Source: a virus. From it: a stretch of DNA of 43,506 nt. Of the stretch, positions 25,610-32,934 are shown in pieces. The position numbers were made by a program, and so were the translations under genes. Under the pieces are notes generated by a model. It saw only the letters and a program-made list of their open reading frames with translations. It searched no databases and was not told the origin of the DNA. Within the stretch, counting starts at the first letter, position 1; every line of letters starts with the position of its first letter. The DNA is taken from positions 1 to 43,506 of the IMG/VR virus record IMGVR_UViG_3300036806_000477; one strand, written 5' to 3'.

Positions 25610-25834
25610 ATGATCGACGTGATCAACCGGGTTGCTGATGAGCCTGATCCGACCTCGCGAGTGCGGATGCTGATCAAGCTGCTGCGCACCAGCGTGCCTG
25701 ATGTGACGTACCAGCAGGATGCGTTCCTGGCTGAGATGGACGAGAAAGCAGCCTTCATCGCATCGGCGATCGTATCCGGTGGCCACGTGCACGAGATGTC
25801 GATGACCTTTCATGGGGTGGCGTCCGGCGGATGA
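25610..25834 (+). CDS. Small helical protein of unknown function
   Basis: 74 residues from the ATG at 25610 with AGGAGAG just upstream; the long open frame from 25298 is a shadow. Helical (SRVRMLIKLLRTSVPDV ... AFLAEMDEKAAFIASAIV). It overlaps the glycosyltransferase start by ATGA, which suggests a linked job. No family recognised. Confidence 0.55.
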   Translation: MIDVINRVADEPDPTSRVRMLIKLLRTSVPDVTYQQDAFLAEMDEKAAFIASAIVSGGHVHEMSMTFHGVASGG

Positions 25835-26991
25835 AGAGCAAGCCATGGATGGGCCTCTCGCGTTGTGGAGGTATCGGCGACAACCTGATGGCAGCGGCGC
25901 TGCTGCCGGCGCTGGCTGATAAATACCAGGTCGATCTCCTGACCAACGATGTTGATGCCACGGCGGTATTCGAGAACAATCCCTTCATCAGCAAGCTGAC
26001 AAAGGTCAAGGACGACGACATTCCCAAGGACAGCATGCCGGCCTGGCAGGGATGGTTCGCCAAGCGGGCGCGCGAATACGAGAAGTTCGTCAATCTCTCG
26101 CATAGCTGCGAAACGCTGGTAGCGCTGCCGCAGAGTCAGACCGCTTTCTACTGGCCGGATGAGTGGCGGCGGAAGCATTGCGCGGCGAACTACCTTGACG
26201 CCATTGCGGAGATTTGCGGCGTAGAGCCGGACTTCGGCGAGCCGCTGTTCTATCCGACCGAGGAGGAGTGGAAGAAGGCTGCGGAGACCAAGGCCAAGGT
26301 CGGGCATCGTGTCATAGGATGGTCTGTCGCTGGCTCACGGCTCGACAAATACCATCCACGATCTCCGATGATCGTTGGCCGGTTGATCCATGAGCTTGGC
26401 CTGCCGGTGATCATGTTCGGTGCAGGCGGACGTGAGGCCAGCGTCGTCAAGGCTACGCAGGAGCACCTTGAGAAGACCTACGGCACGCTTAATGGACTTC
26501 ACGAGGCGCGGACTTGCTATGAGGCTGACGAAAAGACGGTTGCCAACGATAAGGACGGGAAGTCGATACACTGGCCGGTGCGGCGTTCCCTGACACAACT
26601 CCTGACGTGCGACCTCGTCATCACCCCGGATACCGGGCTGCTATGGGCCGCTGGCTTCGAGGACATGCCGAAGATTGCGCTGCTGTCACATGCGACGCCG
26701 GAGAACATCACCAAATACTTCAAGAACACCGTCGCGCTTCATGCTGCCCGAGAGCGAGTGTCTTGCTTCCCATGCCATCGCCTCCACGACACGATCGAGT
26801 TCTGCCACGCCAACAAGGCTGGCGACGGCGCGGCATGCATCGCCGATATCTCGGTTGAGATGGTCCTGGATACGGCGCGCACGTTGCTGGAAATGCCATC
26901 GGGGCTTGAGGCTCTGGAGCAGAGACTGAAGGGCAACATAACCATCCATCCGGGCAGCTTCGCGGCTCCGGCACTGAGGAATGTTGCCTAG
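25831..26991 (+). CDS. GT9-type glycosyltransferase (heptosyltransferase-like)
   Basis: 386 residues. The N-terminal GGIGDNLMAAALLPALADKY (residues 13-32) matches the nucleotide-sugar side of GT-B heptosyltransferases. The C-terminal domain has a SW/AGSRLD-type segment and CDLVITPDTGLLWAAG with D267, T268 and G269 of the donor site. Known members add heptose to lipopolysaccharide. In a phage it may alter the host surface after infection (superinfection exclusion) or glycosylate virion parts. Together with the methyltransferase it forms a sugar-modification cassette behind the fibres. Confidence 0.7.
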   Translation: MKSKPWMGLSRCGGIGDNLMAAALLPALADKYQVDLLTNDVDATAVFENNPFISKLTKVKDDDIPKDSMPAWQGWFAKRAREYEKFVNLSHSCETLVALPQSQTAFYWPDEWRRKHCAANYLDAIAEICGVEPDFGEPLFYPTEEEWKKAAETKAKVGHRVIGWSVAGSRLDKYHPRSPMIVGRLIHELGLPVIMFGAGGREASVVKATQEHLEKTYGTLNGLHEARTCYEADEKTVANDKDGKSIHWPVRRSLTQLLTCDLVITPDTGLLWAAGFEDMPKIALLSHATPENITKYFKNTVALHAARERVSCFPCHRLHDTIEFCHANKAGDGAACIADISVEMVLDTARTLLEMPSGLEALEQRLKGNITIHPGSFAAPALRNVA

Positions 26992-27065
26992 CGGCTATGC
27001 CGCTCAACCCGTAGCCGGAACGTAGCTACACCCCCAACAACCCACGACTGAAGGAGACCGCCTAA

Positions 27066-27473
27066 ATGGCCGGTATCAACACTGCTGGCGCCACGTTCGG
27101 AGCCAACCTGCTGCTTAACTATGAACTCGGCGGTGCGGTGGTGACCGCGTCATCTCCGGCCCAGCGTGCGCTCGGTCTGGCCACTGGCACGCCTGTCGTC
27201 GGCACCTATGTCGAGATCGGCACCGGAAGTGGCTATTCGCGCGTTATCGCCACCTTCAGCGCAGCTTCCGGCGGGACGACGTTCAACCTCAATAACATGA
27301 CGTTCGGTCCCTTCAGCGCAGCATGCACCATCCAGGGCATGCACGTGTGGGATACCACGGCGGCGACCGCAGGCAACAATCTGCGCTTCGGCACCGTCAC
27401 GGCGGCACGGGCCATTTCGTCGGGGGATAGCGTTATTTTCAATTCTGGCAGCTTGATATGCACTTTGTCATAG
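27066..27473 (+). CDS. Phage fibre/decoration-type beta protein
   Basis: 135 residues, AAGGAG before the start. Pattern VGTYVEIGTGSGYSRVIATFS ... NNMTFGPFSA ... GMHVWDTTAATAGNNLRFGTVTAARAISSGDSVIF is that of a widespread small phage protein often labelled tail fibre protein. All-beta, no signal peptide. It may decorate the fibre or head. It lies between the glycosyltransferase and a secreted peptide gene. Confidence 0.6.
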   Translation: MAGINTAGATFGANLLLNYELGGAVVTASSPAQRALGLATGTPVVGTYVEIGTGSGYSRVIATFSAASGGTTFNLNNMTFGPFSAACTIQGMHVWDTTAATAGNNLRFGTVTAARAISSGDSVIFNSGSLICTLS

Positions 27474-27485
27474 GGGAATACAGCA

Positions 27486-27758
27486 ATGCTTAGAACAGTA
27501 ATGGTAGTTGCCTTTGTGCTTACCATAGCTGCACCTGCCTTTGCGCAGTCAGTAGGCAGCGGCAACGGAAACGGCAATGGCAACTTTGGGAACGGGAACG
27601 GAAACGGAAACGGAAATTTCAACACCGGCTCGTTCCTGGGTAATGGCTTTGGGAATGGCGGCGTCGGGAACGGGATCGGCAATGGTGGTGGGAATGGGAC
27701 GCCACCTGCCAACATCTGCAATACGTTCTACGGTCAGTTTCTCCCCGAGTGTCATTAA
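27486..27758 (+). CDS. Secreted Gly/Asn-rich protein
   Basis: 90 residues with a clear signal peptide: basic start MLRTV, hydrophobic core VVAFVLTIA and a cleavage site near APAFA-Q. The mature part is a GNGNGN-type low-complexity tract of about 45 residues, then a short C-terminus with two Cys residues (ANICNTFYGQFLPECH). Proteins of this style are common in alphaproteobacterial chromosomes but unusual in a tail gene cluster; it may be a moron altering the host envelope. The tract is encoded by near-repeats (gggaacgggaacgg) and may be length-variable. Confidence 0.6.
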   Translation: MLRTVMVVAFVLTIAAPAFAQSVGSGNGNGNGNFGNGNGNGNGNFNTGSFLGNGFGNGGVGNGIGNGGGNGTPPANICNTFYGQFLPECH

Positions 27759-30325
27759 GCCGTCGCCTTGGGCATAATTTATATGCCCGGATACCTTCTT
27801 ATAGGCCTGTTCGGCTACCAGACCATCGCACGCTAAGGCGACTGCGCACAGAGGGTCAATGTCCTCAGCCGGTCCCTGGCGGGAACTCTACTTACACTGT
27901 CATCTGCACGGTCACTGGAGATGGGGAACTTGGTAACACCATTTGTGGTTGGTCAGGCCGGATAGCTGATGCTCCATCGCGGCTTTGGTTCTGGGATGGA
28001 ATAGTCCCGTGGACTGCGTTAACCACTGATTTCATCACGACCACTGGATCTGGGCAGTCATGGTCTGTTCCTTCGGATTGGGATAGCTCCAGCAATCAGA
28101 TCGAGGGCATTGGTGAAGGCGGGGCCGGCGCGACCAATACGAATACTGCTGGCAACGGTGGCGGTGGTGGTGCTTATGCTATTGCGCTGAATGTCTCGCT
28201 CACACCCGGCGGAACCGCATCATATAATCTCGGTGCGGGCGGCACTGGCACCGATACTCTTTTTGTCGATGGCAGCACCTTCGTTGCGAAGGCTGGGGCC
28301 AATGGCCCGGGAACTGGCAATATCGGTGGCGCGGGTGGTGTTGCAGCTTCTTGCATTCCGTCTACAGGCGCTTTCAGTGGTGGTAGTGGTGGTGGAGGTG
28401 GAAACACCCGAGCTGCTGGAGGCGGCGGCGGGGCTGCTGGTCCCGGTGGTGCTGGGAAAGCCGGCGGGGCATCGGGCGGCGCACAAGGTGGCGCCGGAAG
28501 TGGTGGCGGATCGGACGGTGGATCATCTACTGCCGGCACAAGCGGCACCAGCAATACGGGAAAGGTCGGTGGGGCAGGGAATGGTGGCACTGGCGGTGGA
28601 ACCGCTGGGACTGGCGCAAATGGTGGAGATGGAACCGCAGGAACAGGAGCGGGCGGCGGGAGTAGCGGGACTAGCGTTGCTTCCGGGTTTCATGGGGGCG
28701 CAGGCGCAACTGGTATATCCAGTTGGACACAAACAGTAGGAGGTCAGACAGCCGGAGCCGGCGGGGGAGGCGGTGGCTCGGCTAACAGTAACGCCGCTGG
28801 TGTATCGACTGGCGGCGCGGGCGGTCTGTATGGAGGAGGGGGTGGATCTGCCGCCTCTGTAAGCACGAAGACAAATGGTGCTGGCGCGCAAGGGATACTT
28901 GTCGCGACTTACACACCATCAGGTGGCGGTGGCACTGCATATACAGTAGCGGGCGAGATCGACGGCGCGGGCACTATTCCCGCTGCGGATGTCATCCTGG
29001 CCGCAGTCAGGGCCGCGGTATTCGGCATTGCCAGCATTTCCGCAGCCGGGAACATCAGCGGCGTCGTTGCTGGCAAGATCGATGCTGCTGCGTCCATTTT
29101 CTCCTATGCGAACGTCAAGGGCGTTGTCTCGGGGGAAATAGACGGGCAGGCAGGAATAGCCGCGAACGCGACCCGCGTTCGATATGCTGGGGCACGGGCG
29201 GATGCCGCAGGATCGATCAGCTCCTCAGCAAATCTCTGGGGTCTCTCCGCGGCTAGGGGTGATGGTTCCGGCTCTGCGGCAGCGGCGGCCAACCTCTGGG
29301 CGGTACTGCGCGGAGAGATTGACGCGGCCGGCGCTATTGCCGGGGACGCTTCGCGCCTGCCTGCACCAGCCGGCGTCTCAGGAGAGACCGACGCTACAGG
29401 CAGCATCTCCGGCTCGCTGGTGCTACGAGCAGCCGCTGGCGCAACACTCCCCGGTGCTGGAGGGAATGCCTCCAGGACGACGCTGTGGGCGGTTGTGGGT
29501 GGCCTGGAGGCAGGCTCCGCTAATGCAGCGGCCAATCCCATGCGGGTGGCCTATGCGGGCGCCCAGGTGGACGGGGCGGCCGGATCCTCTGGCACAGCCA
29601 ACCTGCGGATGGCCGCCACAGGCATCCTGGCCGGGGCTGCGGCCTTCAGCAGCCAGGTCGTCCTGCGGTTGGTTCTTGCGGGCGAGATCGACGGCGCAGG
29701 GTCGCTCGCGGGGCGCCTTTCGGGTGTCGTGGCCTGGCAGACCTCGGGCGTGCTGGCCGGCAGCGCGGCGGTCACATCAACCACCACCGTGCGGATGGCC
29801 GCTGGTGGCGTCTTCCCCGGCCTCGCCTCCGTGGCCGGCACGCCCGTCTACCTGTTCCGGCTCTCTGCCGCTGCGGCTGCCACTGGCGGCGTCACAGGGG
29901 CACCCTATCGCGTCACCTACGCCGGCAGCCAATTGGATGCGGCCGCCGACACCTCAGGGCGTATCGCGCTGCTGGCGCCGTTCGCTGCCGAAGTCGATGC
30001 CACCGCCGCCGCGCTGGGTGGGATTGCGCTGCTGGTCGATGCGGCCGGCGAGATCGATGGTGTCGCAGTCATCTCGGCGGGCGGCTCGGTCGTGGCCGCG
30101 CTTGCCGGCGAGTTCGATACCGAAGCTGATGTCTTTGGCGCCCTCGCGCAACGCGGCGAGGTCTTCATGGGCGGCGAGTTCGATGGCGCTGGCGGCTTCT
30201 CTGCCGGTTGGCAGCAATTCGTCGACGAGGGCGCAAGGCTGCCGCCACGAGCTCGGGGCGCGAGCGCTGGTCTCATGGGACGCGGGGCGGGACTGCCGCC
30301 ACACGACAGAGGACGGGCAGCATGA
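27749..30325 (+). CDS. Glycine-rich repeat tail fibre (start uncertain)
   Basis: Up to 858 residues if the GTG at 27749 is used. The first 45 or so residues are Arg-rich and unlike a fibre, so the true start probably lies further on; no ATG, GTG or TTG with a good ribosome site is visible in frame before the conserved part. From residue about 90 there is TTGSGQSWSVPSDWDSSSNQIEGIGEGG, the entry of glycine-rich fibre domains, then about 270 residues of poly-Gly sequence. Residues about 397-820 are roughly 20 copies of a module of about 20 residues (GEIDGAGSLAG type). The product is probably a long, extended fibre or adhesin. Confidence 0.55.
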   Translation: MSLSRRLGHNLYARIPSYRPVRLPDHRTLRRLRTEGQCPQPVPGGNSTYTVICTVTGDGELGNTICGWSGRIADAPSRLWFWDGIVPWTALTTDFITTTGSGQSWSVPSDWDSSSNQIEGIGEGGAGATNTNTAGNGGGGGAYAIALNVSLTPGGTASYNLGAGGTGTDTLFVDGSTFVAKAGANGPGTGNIGGAGGVAASCIPSTGAFSGGSGGGGGNTRAAGGGGGAAGPGGAGKAGGASGGAQGGAGSGGGSDGGSSTAGTSGTSNTGKVGGAGNGGTGGGTAGTGANGGDGTAGTGAGGGSSGTSVASGFHGGAGATGISSWTQTVGGQTAGAGGGGGGSANSNAAGVSTGGAGGLYGGGGGSAASVSTKTNGAGAQGILVATYTPSGGGGTAYTVAGEIDGAGTIPAADVILAAVRAAVFGIASISAAGNISGVVAGKIDAAASIFSYANVKGVVSGEIDGQAGIAANATRVRYAGARADAAGSISSSANLWGLSAARGDGSGSAAAAANLWAVLRGEIDAAGAIAGDASRLPAPAGVSGETDATGSISGSLVLRAAAGATLPGAGGNASRTTLWAVVGGLEAGSANAAANPMRVAYAGAQVDGAAGSSGTANLRMAATGILAGAAAFSSQVVLRLVLAGEIDGAGSLAGRLSGVVAWQTSGVLAGSAAVTSTTTVRMAAGGVFPGLASVAGTPVYLFRLSAAAAATGGVTGAPYRVTYAGSQLDAAADTSGRIALLAPFAAEVDATAAALGGIALLVDAAGEIDGVAVISAGGSVVAALAGEFDTEADVFGALAQRGEVFMGGEFDGAGGFSAGWQQFVDEGARLPPRARGASAGLMGRGAGLPPHDRGRAA
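27770..27788. repeat. Inverted repeat GGGCATA-N5-TATGCCC
   Basis: A perfect 7-base inverted repeat with an ATTTA loop just after the secreted-protein gene. There is no T-run after it, so it is more like an operator than a terminator. Its arms overlap the uncertain start region of the following fibre gene. Confidence 0.4.
28939..30204 (+). repeat. Tandem coding repeat, about 20 GEIDGAGSISG-type modules
   Basis: A degenerate unit of about 60-66 bases coding [VLA]-x-G-E/K-I-D-G/A-A-G/A-S-I-x-G plus a strand of about 9 residues. Best copies: AGEIDGAGTIP, SGEIDGQAGIA, RGEIDAAGAIAG, AGEIDGAGSLAG, AGEIDGVAVIS, GGEFDGAGGFSAG. Related copies occur at 5026-5130, 15700-16010 and 21265-21640. Confidence 0.65.
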
Positions 30326-30693
30326 GGTTCTGGCAGCGGCAGTACATGCCGGTCACGTTGCCCGCGATCAGGGCCGGCGAAATCGACGGACGATATATCG
30401 ACCTCACTTCCGACCTGGGCGCGGTCGGCGATTACATCCCATCGCTAAGCAACGTGTCGATCGCCATCATCCGCCGCGATGGCTTTCCGATGACCTCCGA
30501 CGACCTGGCACTGGCCGGGTCGGATTGGCCCAACACACTCGATGCGACGGGCCTGATCGTCACGATCGGCCTTGCGCCTCCAGCGGCGGCGGCTGGGGTT
30601 GGCTATCAACTCACGCTCACGGTCAACAAGACACTGCAATCGCGTCTCTTCATTCGAGACCTGGATATCAACGTATTGGCGGCCATGGGATGA
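30322..30693 (+). CDS. Fibre-tail adaptor-like protein
   Basis: 123 residues from the ATG at 30322 overlapping the fibre stop. MPVTLPAIRAGEIDGRYIDLTSDLG and NTLDATGLIVTIG ... YQLTLTVNKTLQSRLFIRDLDINVL match a small phage family often described as fibre-tail adaptor. All-beta. Placed right after the repeat fibre, consistent with joining it to the tail. Confidence 0.6.
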   Translation: MRFWQRQYMPVTLPAIRAGEIDGRYIDLTSDLGAVGDYIPSLSNVSIAIIRRDGFPMTSDDLALAGSDWPNTLDATGLIVTIGLAPPAAAAGVGYQLTLTVNKTLQSRLFIRDLDINVLAAMG

Positions 30694-30711
30694 CGATGGT
30701 GAGGACGCGGG

Positions 30712-31461
30712 ATGACGGAGCCGAATAGTGCCGAACCTAACGACCTCCCGTCTGAGTTTGAGACCACGCCGGACTTGGTTTTGATCACAGACCCGTTCGG
30801 GCTGTTCCTCCGGGTTTCTCCATCTATCAAAAACCTGCTCGGTTACGAGCGGGACGAGATAGAGGGACGGCTAGCGATAGACTTCATTCATCCCCTCGAT
30901 CTCGCCGAGACGCGAGACGAAATGAGGGCTTCACGGCAGACTGGCAGAGTACGGCACTTCTACTGCCGATACATTCACAAGAGCCATTATTCCGTAGAGC
31001 TGGTCTGGTCCGGCATGTGGCTGGAGGACAAGGGAGAGTATGTGTTCATTGGACGCAAACCTCCGGCGCGCGAACGCCTGCCATTCGTGCATCGCGTAGA
31101 TGCGCTCGACGGTTTCCAGGTTGCCAAGGGTTTGTTCGCTCTGTCGCTGGTCTTGGCCTGGGTGTTTGACCTAGGTAATAACGCGACGTTTGAGGTTAGG
31201 CGCTTGGTTGAACATTTCGACGGGAATGCGGTCAACTGGGTCGTGATCATGGGTGTTTACGCCGTCGCCTGTTTAATATGCTTGGCGTGGAAACATCGGC
31301 TGATACAATTCATTGTCTCTATCATAAGCATCCTTATTTGGGTGTGGATGGGTTTTGTGACTCTGGCCGCTCCACACTATGTCGCTGCGGCAGGTGTTTA
31401 CGAGATGATGCTCGGTCTCGCGTCTGTCTATGTACTGTACTTCCGCGGCAGACAGCTATAG
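30712..31461 (+). CDS. PAS-domain membrane protein
   Basis: 249 residues. Residues about 14-118 are a PAS domain: ETTPDLVLITDPFGLFLRVSPS, LLGYERDEIEG, FIHPLDLAETRDEM, and a C-terminal strand pair ending EYVFIGRKP. It is followed by four hydrophobic helices at about 139-160, 176-196, 202-225 and 227-246. There is no kinase, cyclase or other output domain. A sensor fused to a membrane module is rare in phages; candidates are a signal-gated holin-like protein, an exclusion protein or a regulator of lysis. It precedes a membrane-anchored coiled-coil gene, in a place where lysis genes often sit. Confidence 0.65.
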   Translation: MTEPNSAEPNDLPSEFETTPDLVLITDPFGLFLRVSPSIKNLLGYERDEIEGRLAIDFIHPLDLAETRDEMRASRQTGRVRHFYCRYIHKSHYSVELVWSGMWLEDKGEYVFIGRKPPARERLPFVHRVDALDGFQVAKGLFALSLVLAWVFDLGNNATFEVRRLVEHFDGNAVNWVVIMGVYAVACLICLAWKHRLIQFIVSIISILIWVWMGFVTLAAPHYVAAAGVYEMMLGLASVYVLYFRGRQL

Positions 31462-31463
31462 TC

Positions 31464-31850
31464 ATGGACGCCACAATGGTATCGTTGCTGGGTCTTGTCC
31501 TTGGACTAATCGTGGCGGTCGTCGGTTCTTTTGCCTGGCTGATGGGAGAAATTCGTAAGGTTGCGGCGAGGGCGGATCAGCATATCGACACTGCGCGGGA
31601 CTATCTGAATGGTAGGATAGAGGGGCTTTCTCGCAGCGAAGCTAACGAGAGGGCGTCGCTTAGGAGTGAATTAGTCAACTCGACGGGACGGGTCGAGACC
31701 GATCTGCGGCGGCTTTCCGAGGTCGTGGTCCGGCGGCAGGACGTAGATGCGCTGGAGACGCGCCTGTCGCGCTACATCGAACGAATAGAGGTCAAAGTCG
31801 AGAGCCGGGGGACGACCACTAGAGGGTTTCCAAGTGGTGGGAGCAGCTAG
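31464..31850 (+). CDS. Membrane-anchored coiled-coil protein (spanin-like)
   Basis: 128 residues from the ATG at 31464. One N-terminal transmembrane helix (VSLLGLVLGLIVAVVGSFAWL) then a long charged coiled coil (RLSEVVVRRQDVDALETRL) and a short Ser/Gly tail. Topology matches an inner-membrane spanin, but no partner lipoprotein is visible, so the lysis role is only inferred. The TAG of the PAS gene lies two bases before. Confidence 0.5.
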   Translation: MDATMVSLLGLVLGLIVAVVGSFAWLMGEIRKVAARADQHIDTARDYLNGRIEGLSRSEANERASLRSELVNSTGRVETDLRRLSEVVVRRQDVDALETRLSRYIERIEVKVESRGTTTRGFPSGGSS

Positions 31851-31865
31851 AAACAGGAGTATGCC

Positions 31866-32210
31866 ATGTCCATGTCGCCTGCCGTTATCGGATCGATGAT
31901 CGCCCAACTCGCCGGCACGTTCGAGGCGATGGTGCCCGAGCTGAGTATGATCCCCAACATTCCGCCGCAGACACTGACCAACGTCACCACCGCCATCGAC
32001 GATCTCAAACAGACCGCGATGGCGTTCTCCGCTGCCGATGCGCCCGGCGATCTGCTCTCCCGCATCGAGGCCGATGCCGAGGCTGTCCTCGGGGTGCTGG
32101 CGACCTTGCCGTTACCGCCGCCCTTGGCGATGGCCTTCCGGGTCGCGCAATTCGTGCTGCCGGTGTTACTTGCCGCGGCGCAGATGGTGGTAAAAGCGCC
32201 GACTGCATGA
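31866..32210 (+). CDS. Hypothetical protein with hydrophobic C-terminus
   Basis: 114 residues with CAGGAG upstream. The N-terminal two thirds are amphipathic helix; the last 35 (PPPLAMAFRVAQFVLPVLLAAAQMVV) form one or two membrane helices. It is the last gene before a strong terminator. Could be a holin-like or tail-tube-associated protein; not recognised. Confidence 0.5.
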   Translation: MSMSPAVIGSMIAQLAGTFEAMVPELSMIPNIPPQTLTNVTTAIDDLKQTAMAFSAADAPGDLLSRIEADAEAVLGVLATLPLPPPLAMAFRVAQFVLPVLLAAAQMVVKAPTA

Positions 32211-32237
32211 TATAGAGTCCGCTAATCCCCCCTTACG

Positions 32238-32269
32238 GCCCTCTGAGCTTCGGCTCAGGGGGCTTTTTT
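32238..32269 (+). terminator. Rho-independent terminator
   Basis: An 11-base-pair stem (GCCCTCTGAGC / GCTCAGGGGGC, one G-T pair) closed by the very stable TTCG tetraloop and followed by six T. It ends the long rightward structural operon and separates it from the two genes to its right. Confidence 0.9.
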
Positions 32270-32286
32270 CATTTCTGGAGCGCAGG

Positions 32287-32874
32287 ATGGGAACGGTAAC
32301 GCACTTCGATATCGGCCAACTGACGGAGCTATACGACCTGCACTATTTCGTCGAGACAGGCGTTGGTCAGGCGGTATCACTCGCCGAAGTCGTAGAGAAC
32401 CACTTCTTCCGCGCCTACTACTCGTGCGACTGGGACGAGATCATGGTCAGGGCCAGTCGCCACCGCATGGCGGATAATCCGTGTGTCCACATCGAGCACG
32501 CACGCTCCGCAGATTTTCTATCGTCGCTGCTAGAGCACCTGCCGCGCTCATCGCCGATCCTATTCTGGCTCGATGCACATTTCCCGATGACCAACAAGGC
32601 GGACGATGGGCTTGTCCTTCCGTTGGCCTCCGAATTGGACATCATTGCTCGCCTTCGCCCTGAGGGGCGTGACGTGATCGCTATCGACGATCTTGCGATC
32701 TATACCGATGGGCCGTTCCAGACCCCGCTGATCGAAGGATTGCGGCCATGGTGCCCTGAGGAGCGCGGCATCAGGTTTGTGCACGAGGCAATTGGTAAGA
32801 CGCATCACATTGAGCTGTCGTATGATGATGGTGGTTACATCCTGGCAACGCCGTCAGAAAGTTACCTGCCTTAA
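32287..32874 (+). CDS. Methyltransferase-like protein
   Basis: 195 residues, GGAGCGCAGG before the ATG. The opening DLHYFVETGVGQAVSLAEVV, the strand FRAYYSCDWDEIMV and ILFWLDAHFPM belong to a Rossmann-like family related to FkbM/class I methyltransferases (the FWLDAH signature). The classic glycine-rich SAM loop is weak, so activity is uncertain. It follows the terminator and so needs its own promoter or read-through. Confidence 0.5.
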   Translation: MGTVTHFDIGQLTELYDLHYFVETGVGQAVSLAEVVENHFFRAYYSCDWDEIMVRASRHRMADNPCVHIEHARSADFLSSLLEHLPRSSPILFWLDAHFPMTNKADDGLVLPLASELDIIARLRPEGRDVIAIDDLAIYTDGPFQTPLIEGLRPWCPEERGIRFVHEAIGKTHHIELSYDDGGYILATPSESYLP

Positions 32875-32896
32875 TTCCCTATGCCAATTCTTCCCG

Positions 32897-32917
32897 TGTG
32901 TGACTATTTGTCACACA
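32897..32917. promoter_or_regulatory. Inverted repeat TGTGTGAC-N5-GTCACACA
   Basis: A perfect 8-base inverted repeat with a TATTT loop, 17 bases before the likely start of the HAF-repeat gene. It resembles a CRP-like palindrome but with one base too many in the spacer. Likely operator or 5'-UTR hairpin controlling that gene. Confidence 0.55.
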
Positions 32918-32934
32918 AATGGAGGAACGCCGCG

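Noticed and set aside
15940-30325. Diversity-generating retroelement acting on the fibres
   Set aside because: No reverse transcriptase and no template/variable repeat pair biased to adenine positions was seen in the window.
30340-30400. AGEIDG in the fibre-tail adaptor as another copy of the shared repeat
   Set aside because: The same place in related adaptors reads similarly (RAGEVDGR-type), so the match belongs to that family and is probably coincidental.
29184-30728. 514-residue plus-strand ORF over the repeat fibre
   Set aside because: A shadow frame of the GEIDG repeats; Arg/Pro/Trp rich and without motif, while the fibre frame carries the conserved repeat.
32897-32917. A true CRP site before the HAF-repeat gene
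   Set aside because: TGTGA and TCACA are present, but the spacer is seven bases instead of six; kept only as a generic inverted repeat.
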